A DNA stretch of 10,000 nt from Eimeria necatrix (lineage: Eukaryota; Apicomplexa; Conoidasida; Eucoccidiorida; Eimeriidae): NCBI RefSeq assembly GCF_000499385.1, contig NW_013653637.1, positions 15,001-25,000 on the forward strand, in the 5' to 3' direction. The notes below the pieces were generated by a model that was not told the origin of the DNA, made no database searches, and was given only the letters and a program-made list of their open reading frames with translations. Shown here one piece after another: positions 1-5,429 of this stretch. Both the position numbers and the translations under genes were made by a program. Positions within the stretch are counted from its first letter, which is position 1. Every line of letters starts with the position of its first letter.

Positions 1-325
1 GCTGCTGACGGCGCTGCTGTCAGATGTGCTGCTGCTGCTGCTGGATGGGCTGCTGCTGCCAGTGGATGTGCTGCTGCTGTTGCTGCTGCTGTTGCTGCTG
101 CTGTTGCTGCTGCTGTTGCTGCTGCTTCTGCTTCTCTGTTGCTGCTGCTTCTGCGTGTCTGCTGCTGCTGCTTCTGTGTGTCTGCTGCTGCTGCTTCTGC
201 GTCTCTGTTGCTGCTGCTGTTGCTGCTTCTGTTGCTGCTGCTGTTGCTGCTGCTGCAGCCCGCTTCCCCTTGCTGCTGCGATTTCCGGCGCAGCAGCCCC
301 TGCTTCTGCATCTGCTGCTGCTGCA

Positions 326-363
<38 letters not shown>

Positions 364-365
364 AC
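1..365 (+). repeat. CTG-rich triplet tract with interruptions
   Basis: The tract is composed of CTG with TTG, CTT and TGT variants, including 12-base CTGCTGCTGTTG units around 70-125 and longer units with TTCTGTGTGT around 150-210. All three + frames are open for long distances (poly-Cys, poly-Leu, Ala/Ser), so open frames here are not evidence of coding. It lies just 5' of the first recognised DHHC exon and could be intron, 5' UTR or N-terminus. Confidence 0.9.
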
Positions 366-369
366 TCAG

Positions 370-425
370 ACTCATTTGCTGCTGCTGTTTTCCAGTTACA
401 CCATAACTTCTTGTCTCCTCAATTG
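370..425 (+). CDS. DHHC gene, exon with end of TM1
   Basis: The codons read [19 protein letters not shown], with the last codon split TG|G across the intron to 907. From Tyr397 to the FN of TM2 there are 25 residues, the spacing I recall for the ZDHHC3/7 type, which is why this frame was chosen. The donor at 426 is GTAGGC. The start is uncertain: an acceptor after CTCAG at 369 gives phase 0, TTTTCCAG at 395 is an alternative, and the frame also stays open upstream through the CTG tract, which would give poly-Cys and poly-Leu. Confidence 0.55.
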
Positions 426-841
426 GTAGGCCTTCAGGTGTACGTACACCTCAACCAAGACCACAGCAGCAGCACTCATTATTTATTTTCATTTATTTAT
501 TTTCATTTATTTATTTATTTATATTTATTTATTTATTTATTTTTATTTATTTATTTATATTTATTTACTTATTTGTATTTATTTATTTATGTATTTTAAA
601 TTTATTTTTACCTTTTATTCTTTGATTTGTTTGCTTCTTTTTATTTTCCCGTCTGCTGCTGTCACTTATTTATTCTCCATTTATTTATTTATTCATTATT
701 AATTAATTAATTAATTAATTAATTAATTATTATTAAACAATTAATTAATTAATTAATTAATATTAAACAATTAATTAATTAATTATTATTAAACAATTAA
801 TTAACTAATTAATCATACAATTATTTATTATTTATTTATTT

Positions 842-881
<40 letters not shown>

Positions 882-1766
882 TTATTATTTGCCTCTCTCC
901 CCACAGGCACTCCCTGGGGGCCCCCCGCCTGTTGTTGGTATTTCTCTTTAACTTTTTTTTCCTTTTAGCTTTTCTTTCCCACTTAAAGTGCTCTTTAGGA
1001 GACCCCGGGGCTGTCCCCAAACTCCAATCACAACAACCCCACCTTCTTCCCAAACACAACGAGCTACAAACCCCCGGGGGGCCCCCCCTGGGGGCCCCCC
1101 TGGGGGCCCCCCTGGGGGCCCCCCTGGGGGCCCCCCTGGGGGCCCCCCTGGGGGGCCCCCTGGGGGCCCCTGCGGGGCCTTTAGGTGCCTGCGTGGCTTT
1201 CTTTGTTGCCCGCTTAGAGCCCTTAAGAACTTTTTCGGTGGGTTTAGGGTTTAGGGTTTAGGGTTTAGGGTTTAGGGTTTGGGGTTTAGGGTTTTCGCAG
1301 ACGGGCTGGTAGGCTCAGTGAGGGCTTTTTCTTGAAAATGAAGGCGCAGGGGTTTAGGGTTTAGGGTTTAGGGTTTAGGGTTTAGGGTTTAGGGTTTAGG
1401 GTTTGTTCAGGGACGAAGGCTGCGCCAGGGACTTCAGCAGCGGGAGACCCGTACAGCCTGGAGGAGGGTTTAGGGTTTGAGGGTTTAGGGTTTGGGGGTT
1501 TAGGGTTTAGAGACCCTTCTGTCCCCATTTGCCGCTACTGCGAAAACCCTAAACCCTTGAGGGCTCACCACTGCTCCGGCTGCAAGAGATGCATCGTTAG
1601 AATGGACCACCACTGTAAACCCTAAACCCTAAACCCTAAACCCTAGACCCTCGCCTTGAAACCCTAAACCCTAAACCCTAAACCCTAAAAGCTAGTGTGC
1701 AAGCTGCTAAGTTCTAATATGCAGACTTTGTATGGATATCGGCGGTTCGAAATCTACTCACGCAAT

Positions 1767-1799
<33 letters not shown>

Positions 1800-1970
1800 G
1801 GCAGCAGCAGCAGCAACAGCAGCAACGGCAGCAGCAGCAGCAGCAGCTCACCACTGTTGTCTATAAGCCTCTCTCCGCCTTCCCCGACAGTTTCCTTTGC
1901 TGCTGCTTGTGCTGCGTGCGCCGCTGCCGCTGCTGCTGCCGCTGCCGCTGCTGCTGCTGCTGCTGCTGCA

Positions 1971-2053
<83 letters not shown>

Positions 2054-2219
2054 AGGTCCGTGGATAAACAACTGCGTGGGCTTTTTGAACCAGAAGTACT
2101 TTTTGCTGTTTCTGGTGTACGTACACCTCATGTGTCTCTGCGCTTTTGTGGTTTTGGTCTCTCGAGTTGTCACTTGTGTAAACACTGAGGGTTTGGAGCA
2201 GCAGCAGGAGCCCTGGCTG

Positions 2220-2254
<35 letters not shown>

Positions 2255-3272
2255 TGCTGCTGCTGCTGCTGCTGCTCCTGCTGCTGCTGCTGCTGACCCC
2301 GCCCACTACACCCCGCCCCCAGACGCTAAACCCTCGCCTGCTGCTTTCAAACGTTGGAAAGCTTTGCAGTTCGGAGAACCCCAAGAAGACCCTTCGGGGG
2401 GCCCCCCTGGGGGCCCCCTGGGGGCCCCCCTGGGGGCCCCCCTGGGGGCCCCCCTGGGGGCCCCCTTGGGGGGCCCCCTGGGGGGCCCCCTGGAGGAGGG
2501 GGCCCCGGGGGGCCCCCTGGGGGAGGAGGGGCCCCTGGGGGCCCCCCAAGAGGGAGGGGTGGCGGAGAGGCTGGCGGGGATGTCTGCTGCTGCTGCTGCT
2601 GCTGCAGCAGCAGAAGCAGCAGCAGCAGAAGAAGCTGCAGCAGCGGAGGAAGCCGCAGAGAGCGACTACGACGCAGCAGCAGCAGCAGCAGCAGCAGCAG
2701 ACTTCTACGGACTTGCTGAAGACACGGGGGGCCCCCCGAGGCTTCTTGCTGCTGCTGATGGTTTTGCTGATGCTGCTGTTAATGGTTTTTATTTTGCTGC
2801 TGCTGAAGACCCCCTCAGCAGACTCGGGAGAGCAGCAGCAGCAGCAGCAGCAGCAAACGGAGACAAAAACTCCTTCTGGGGTTCGGGGGGCCCCCTGGGG
2901 GCCCCCCACCAAACCTCTTATTTCCATTCTAGCCACAGGAGACCCAGGAGGCACTTCCTCGTAAACCCTAAACCCTAAACCCTAAACCCTAAACCCCAAA
3001 CCCTAAACCCCAAACCCTAAACCTTAAACCCTAGAGGCACTGCTTTTTTCCTCCTGTTTATTTGCTTTCTTTGCTTCGCATATTAACTCGAGAGCCTAGA
3101 GTAGTTCTTAAACCCTAAACCCTAAACCCTAAACCCTAAACCCTAAACCCTAGTTTGTGGTTTTGGGGTGTATGCGCAGTGCGAAGTGAGCCTCCACTCG
3201 GCCATTTGCGGAGCAGTAAGTCTTTTGTGGCAATTTATTTATTTATTATATATTTATTTTATTTAATTATTT

Positions 3273-3340
<68 letters not shown>

Positions 3341-3871
3341 TTTCTTTTATTTTTTGTTTGCAGCTCACATTTATGCTGGCTTTCATCTTCGGCCTTTTCA
3401 CGGTGGTTATGTTCATTGACCAAATCAGCTGCATCCTCTCCAACACCACAGGCAAACCCTAAACCCTAAACCCTAAACCCTAAACCCTAAACCCTAGGCC
3501 TCAAGCCCTAGAGAACAGTTTAGGGTTTGGGGAGTCTTTTGGGCCCGCACTCCAAACCCTAAGTTCTAAACTCTGCGGCCTGAAGCCGCTGCCTCTAGCT
3601 CTAAACCCTAAACCCTAAACCCTAAACCCTAAACCCTTTGTCGGTAAACCCTAAACCCTAGCTTTAAACCTTAAGCCTCTGGTATATTGGCATTCCTAAA
3701 CCCTTGCTTTAAACCCTAAACCCTAGCGTCAAACCCTAGACCCTAGCTTTAAACGCTAAACCCTAGCTTCAAACCCTAAACCCTAGCTTCAAACCCTAAA
3801 CCCTAGCTGTGAGCGCTAAACGCTAAACCCTAGCTCTTCAGCTGTAAACCCTAAAGCAATTATTTATTCAT

Positions 3872-3954
<83 letters not shown>

Positions 3955-4408
3955 TTTTAGGAATTGACAGAATGAAGAAAATTAAAAATGACAAAAAGTC
4001 CAAAACTCAGCTGCTGCAGGAAGTCTTTGGGGGCCCCTTTGGCATTCGTTGGTGAGTTTTATTTTATTAATTTAATTTAATTAATTTAAATTAAATTAAT
4101 TAAATTAAATTAAATAAATAAAATAAATTAAATTAAATTAATTAGATTAATTAAATTAAATTAAATTAAATTAAATTTGTTTGTTTGGTGGTTTAGTTTA
4201 GTTTCTGCTGTTTGTTCTCGCTGCCGGGGTTTTCGAGGGTTTAGGGTTTGTAGTCGTAAACAAACCCTAAACCCTAAACCCTAAACCCTAAACCCTTGAA
4301 AGCCCAGAGCATCGAAAGAGAAGGTCAGCTTGTTTGTTCTGATTTATCTGTTTTCGTTTACTACCATATATTTATTTTTATTTATTTGTTTCATTTATTT
4401 AATTATTC

Positions 4409-4486
<78 letters not shown>

Positions 4487-4725
4487 TAGGTTTTTGCCGC
4501 TGCCAGTGACGGCGTTTCAGCTGAAGCGTTTTGCTGCTGAGCTGCACCGCTTTCCTGCTGCAGCAGCAACAGCAGCAGCAAACTGCAGCAGCCCTGCAGC
4601 AGCAGCAGCAGCAGCAGCTGCTGCTGCTGCTGCTGATAGTGCTGCTCTTGTTCGCTCTGCTTATGAAGGAGACAGCTGCGCGCTGCCGCGGGCAACCAGG
4701 CGGGGCAAAAGCCCCACAGTCTCCG

Positions 4726-4773
<48 letters not shown>

Positions 4774-5346
4774 TGCAGCAGCAGCAGCAGTTGCGCGACC
4801 CAGCAGTAGATGAGGACCCAATGGAGGCAAGTCGCACTCTTGCTGCTGCTGCTGTTACTGCTGCTGCTGTGCTGCTGCTGCCACTGCTGCTGCTGCTGCT
4901 GCCACTGCTGCTGCTGCTGCTGCCACTGCTGCTGCTGCTGCTGCTACTGGTTTTTCTAAAATAAAATGAAAAGTAAATGAGCATGTAACAGCAGCAAAAG
5001 CAGTAAATAAATAAGCAGCAATTAAATGAAAAAGAATTTAAATTTGTTTTTTTAGGAGGAGACAAACAGCAGCAAAAGGGACATCGGCGCATCTCCAGGT
5101 GTACAGACAGCTCGCGCTGCTGCTGCTGCTCCTTCTCTTTTTACTTCCGCCTTTCTTAGGCAGCAAAGACCTGCAGCAGCAGCAGCAGCAGCAGCAGCAG
5201 CCCCAGCTGCTGCTGCCACAGTAGCCCCAGCAGCAGCAACAGCAGCAGGAGAGGCTGCGGCCGAACCGGCAGCAGCAGCAGCAGCTGCTGCTGCTGCTGC
5301 AGCAGCAGCAAATGAGGCCTCGCAGGGTCTGCAGCCTCTGCCGTGA
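370..5346 (+). CDS. DHHC-type protein S-acyltransferase (palmitoyltransferase), spliced, 5' end unresolved
   Basis: The product is a polytopic membrane enzyme that transfers palmitate from palmitoyl-CoA to protein cysteines through an acyl-enzyme on the DHHC cysteine. The model joins 370-425, 907-1248, 1301-1351, 1411-1467, 1511-1614, 2056-2960, 3180-3215, 3364-3451, 3961-4051, 4490-4826 and 5056-5346: 2358 bases, 785 codons plus TGA, with every junction in phase. The joined cysteine-rich domain fits the family pattern C-x2-C-x3-KP-x-R-x2-HC-x2-C-x2-C-x4-DHHC-x-W-I-x-N-C-V-G-x2-N-x3-F at every position. A DPGAVPK motif follows TM2, and a TTGID motif follows TM4. From memory, spacing from TM1 to DPG and the tail motif [10 protein letters not shown] most resemble the ZDHHC3/7 type. 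The protein is inflated by LGAP repeats in the TM2-DHHC loop, by Ala/Gly/Pro runs in the TM3-TM4 loop (lumenal in this family), and by Ala/Gln runs in the tail. The start codon is not identified. Family is certain; exact ends are less so. Confidence 0.9.
475..600 (+). repeat. TTTA/TTTAT tract in DHHC intron
   Basis: Tandem TTTA with T insertions. It is part of the intron from 426 to 906. Confidence 0.9.
692..890 (+). repeat. TTAA tandem repeats with ATTAAACAATTAA units, then TTTA tract
   Basis: Runs of TTAA are interrupted three times by ATTAAACAATTAA (about 732, 762, 788) and then pass into TTTA repeats up to about 890. The segment is AT-only over long stretches and self-complementary. It is intronic. 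Confidence 0.85.
907..1248 (+). CDS. DHHC gene, exon with TM2, DPG motif and LGAP repeats
   Basis: The acceptor is CTCTCCCCACAG at 895-906. The frame reads [19 protein letters not shown], continues through a hydrophobic TM2, then [15 protein letters not shown] with DPG at 1001-1009. After about 20 further residues the exon enters 12-base GC repeats read as LGAP. The donor is placed at GTTTAGG (1249), which is the in-phase copy: earlier GTs at 1238 and 1242 leave the wrong phase for the next exon. The TM2 and DPG part is secure; the 3' end lies in a heptamer array and is ambiguous. Confidence 0.8.
1075..1170 (+). repeat. 12-bp GGGGGCCCCC tandem repeat, coding for LGAP
   Basis: Tandem CTGGGGGCCCCC units are nearly perfect. 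Each contains the self-complementary GGGGGCCCCC. They are read in the DHHC frame as L-G-A-P. A second array is at 2394-2485. Confidence 0.92.
1242..1300 (+). repeat. TTTAGGG array forming intron 1249-1300
   Basis: Telomere-like heptamers on the + strand, ending TTTTCGCAG. The inferred 52-base intron starts at a GTTTAGG inside the array. Confidence 0.9.
1301..1351 (+). CDS. DHHC gene, small linker exon (51 bases)
   Basis: The acceptor is GGTTTTCGCAG (1300) and the donor is GTTTAGG (1352). The single open frame reads [16 protein letters not shown] and is flanked by split codons at both ends. The exon is sandwiched between two TTTAGGG arrays and belongs to the cytosolic TM2-DHHC linker. It has no recognised motif and is supported only by frame, splice sites and non-repetitive sequence between repeats. 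Confidence 0.6.
1351..1410 (+). repeat. TTTAGGG array forming intron 1352-1410
   Basis: Seven to eight consecutive GTTTAGG units are followed by GTTTGTTCAG. The whole inferred intron (59 bases) is repeat plus acceptor. Confidence 0.9.
1411..1467 (+). CDS. DHHC gene, small linker exon (57 bases)
   Basis: The acceptor is GGTTTGTTCAG (1410) and the donor is GTTTAGG (1468). The frame reads [18 protein letters not shown], with a first codon split GG|G and a last codon split GG|A that lead directly into [10 protein letters not shown] of the next exon. A second open frame ([18 protein letters not shown]) exists but ends in the wrong phase for the DHHC exon. Confidence 0.65.
1468..1510 (+). repeat. 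TTTAGGG array forming intron 1468-1510
   Basis: Degenerate heptamers (with TTTGAGGG and TTTGGGGG variants) make up the whole 43-base inferred intron, from GTTTAGGG to GGGTTTAG. Confidence 0.88.
1511..1614 (+). CDS. DHHC gene, exon with cysteine-rich zinc-binding domain up to DHH(C)
   Basis: The exon reads [20 protein letters not shown] and then [14 protein letters not shown], ending with the first base of the catalytic Cys codon. The zinc-ligand cysteines and histidine of the DHHC cysteine-rich domain are all present. The acceptor is GGGTTTAG, the last unit of a heptamer array. The donor is GTAAACCC at 1615, the first bases of a heptamer array of opposite orientation. Two exact AAACCCT units (1544-1557) lie inside the codons for E-N-P-K-P-L. 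Confidence 0.93.
1617..1689 (+). repeat. AAACCCT arrays at start of intron 1615-2055
   Basis: Two blocks of AAACCCT heptamers are separated by AGACCCTCGCCTTGA. The first block fuses with the donor of the DHHC exon. Confidence 0.9.
1765..2055 (+). repeat. CAG tract followed by CTG tract (fold-back triplets) in intron
   Basis: CAG-rich sequence (1766-1847) and CTG-rich sequence (about 1900-2054) lie in opposite sense within the intron interrupting the catalytic Cys codon. Open frames of poly-Ser and poly-Ala pass through but are not needed for the protein. Confidence 0.88.
2056..2960 (+). CDS. DHHC gene, exon with catalytic Cys, [10 protein letters not shown]3 and long low-complexity loop
   Basis: The acceptor is CTGCTGCAG at the end of a long CTG tract. 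The first two bases complete the catalytic Cys codon (T|GT), followed by [19 protein letters not shown] and a hydrophobic TM3 with a second Cys-rich stretch. From about 2190 to 2960 the exon encodes Ala runs, Pro/Ala, LGAP repeats, Glu/Ala and isolated Tyr/Phe-containing segments. That is about 250 residues where ordinary family members have a short loop. The donor is CTC|GTAAACCC in phase 0. The frame is open throughout; an internal intron cannot be excluded. Confidence 0.85.
2220..2295 (+). repeat. CTG tract coding for poly-Ala
   Basis: GCT runs with two CCT interruptions are read as Ala with Pro in the TM3-TM4 loop of the DHHC protein. Confidence 0.88.
2394..2485 (+). repeat. Second 12-bp GGGGGCCCCC array, coding for LGAP/LGGP
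   Basis: The unit and reading frame are the same as at 1075-1170, here in the TM3-TM4 loop. Further single copies occur at 2518-2545, 2726-2737 and 2885-2907. Confidence 0.9.
2581..2702 (+). repeat. CTG then CAG triplet tracts, coding
   Basis: A short CTG run abuts GCAGCAGCAG-type runs. In the DHHC frame this gives Ala with interspersed Glu, then SDYD and more Ala. Confidence 0.85.
2962..3034 (+). repeat. AAACCCT array at start of intron 2961-3179
   Basis: Heptamers with AAACCCC and AAACCTT variants follow directly on the donor G. Confidence 0.9.
3110..3153 (+). repeat. AAACCCT array within intron 2961-3179
   Basis: Six exact heptamers. Non-repetitive sequence at 3035-3109 separates this array from the previous one, and no coding segment fits there. 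Confidence 0.9.
3180..3215 (+). CDS. DHHC gene, 36-base micro-exon before TM4
   Basis: The exon lies between TATGCGCAG (3179) and a full-consensus donor GTAAGT (3216). It has exactly 12 codons in phase 0, [12 protein letters not shown], and joins the phase-0 exons on both sides without a stop. It sits just outside TM4, where the family is variable. Loss of the exon would keep the frame, so its use could be optional. Confidence 0.65.
3232..3345 (+). repeat. TTTA tract in intron 3216-3363
   Basis: Tandem TTTA repeats lie upstream of the acceptor TTTGTTTGCAG of the TM4 exon. Confidence 0.9.
3364..3451 (+). CDS. DHHC gene, exon with TM4 and TTGID motif
   Basis: The acceptor is TTTTTTGTTTGCAG. 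The codons read [18 protein letters not shown] and then [11 protein letters not shown], with the final G joining GA of the next exon to give G-I-D. This matches the TM4 and T-G-I-[ED] segment of ZDHHC3/7-type enzymes. The only donor consistent with the next exon is GC (CAG|GCAAAC) at 3452, directly at the edge of an AAACCCT array. Confidence 0.88.
3454..3496 (+). repeat. AAACCCT array at start of intron 3452-3960
   Basis: Six heptamers begin two bases after the exon edge, so the donor dinucleotide GC is contiguous with the array. Confidence 0.9.
3602..3637 (+). repeat. AAACCCT array within intron
   Basis: Five heptamers. The surrounding 3497-3710 is degenerate, with isolated heptamers (one TTTAGGG at 3519-3527) and no coding segment. 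Confidence 0.85.
3711..3810 (+). repeat. Higher-order 20-bp repeat derived from the heptamer
   Basis: Five consecutive units of exactly 20 bases have consensus AAACCCTAAACCCTAGCTTC, with 1-4 changes per unit. Degenerate related sequence flanks the array. Confidence 0.9.
3860..3957 (+). repeat. TTTA tract before acceptor
   Basis: Nearly perfect TTTA repeat ending TTTATTTTAG at the exon 3961. Confidence 0.93.
3961..4051 (+). CDS. DHHC gene, exon with cytosolic tail motif
   Basis: The acceptor is TTTATTTTAG after about 100 bases of TTTA repeats. The codons read [19 protein letters not shown] and [10 protein letters not shown], a basic juxtamembrane helix followed by the VFG-x-PF-x2-x-W signature of the tail. 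The donor is GTGAGT (4052), and the split codon TG|G gives the Trp. Confidence 0.9.
4058..4176 (+). repeat. TTTAA/TTAA-rich AT repeat in intron 4052-4489
   Basis: Mixed TTTAA and AATTAA units begin six bases after the GTGAGT donor. They are AT-only for over 100 bases and strongly self-complementary. Confidence 0.85.
4262..4295 (+). repeat. AAACCCT array within intron 4052-4489
   Basis: Five heptamers, preceded by a single GGGTTTAGGGTTT in the opposite sense at 4237-4249. Confidence 0.88.
4372..4488 (+). repeat. TTTA tract before acceptor of tail exon
   Basis: TTTA repeats with a few interruptions, ending TTTATTTTAG at 4489. Confidence 0.9.
4490..4826 (+). CDS. DHHC gene, tail exon with Ala and Gln runs
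   Basis: The acceptor is TTTATTTTAG. The codons read [19 protein letters not shown], then Ala runs, a short non-repetitive segment ([19 protein letters not shown]), a Gln run, and [12 protein letters not shown]. The exon is taken to end at GAG|GCAAGT (4826/4827), a strong GC donor, because the frame then continues EETNSSKRD at 5056 and keeps the acidic run going. Without this splice the frame stays open to a TAA at 4962-4964. Confidence 0.75.
4727..4790 (+). repeat. CAG tract coding for poly-Gln
   Basis: Pure CAG with one GTG interruption. It is read in the DHHC frame as Gln runs separated by Val. Confidence 0.9.
4862..4946 (+). repeat. 21-bp CCACTGCTG(CTG)n minisatellite in intron
   Basis: CCACTGCTG recurs at 4881, 4902 and 4923, an exact 21-base period. 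It lies in the proposed GC-AG intron 4827-5055. Confidence 0.85.
5056..5346 (+). CDS. DHHC gene, last exon, Ala-rich C-terminus
   Basis: The acceptor is GTTTTTTTAG (5055). Phase-0 codons read [20 protein letters not shown], then Ala/Pro/Thr-rich repeats, [13 protein letters not shown], more Ala, and end [12 protein letters not shown] followed by TGA at 5344-5346. The frame has 96 codons without an internal ATG, so an ATG-based ORF search misses it. A GTGTAC-type palindrome relative (5098-5113) lies in the codons for G-V-Q-T-A. The terminal exon is inferred from frame and phase only. Confidence 0.65.
   Translation, partial: EETNSSKRDIGASPGVQTARAAAAAPSLFTSAFLRQQRPAAAAAAAAAAPAAAATVAPAAATAAGEAAAEPAAAAAAAAAAAAAANEASQGLQPLP
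5162..5310 (+). repeat. GCA/GCT triplet tracts, coding for poly-Ala
   Basis: Runs of GCA and GCT with Pro, Thr, Val and Glu interruptions in the last DHHC exon. Confidence 0.8.
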
Positions 5347-5429
5347 ACTTTTTTAGGAGCTAGCTTTTTATAACTCGAGTGTTTATTTATGCTTTATTGC
5401 TTTTTAGGATTTGCTGCAGTTCTGTTTGC

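Noticed and set aside
24..599. Long overlapping open frames of poly-Cys, poly-Leu and poly-Ala
   Set aside because: All three frames are open because CTG repeats contain no stop. Only the frame continuing into [10 protein letters not shown] (to 425) has support from the downstream DHHC exons.
1754..2954. Open frames on the - strand opposite the DHHC exons (poly-Ala, poly-Ser/Gly-Pro)
   Set aside because: They are complements of repeat-rich + strand exons and introns and show no domain. The + strand carries the full DHHC signature.
3711..3810. Regular repeats resembling a CRISPR array
   Set aside because: The units are contiguous without spacers, heptamer-derived, and in a eukaryotic intron.
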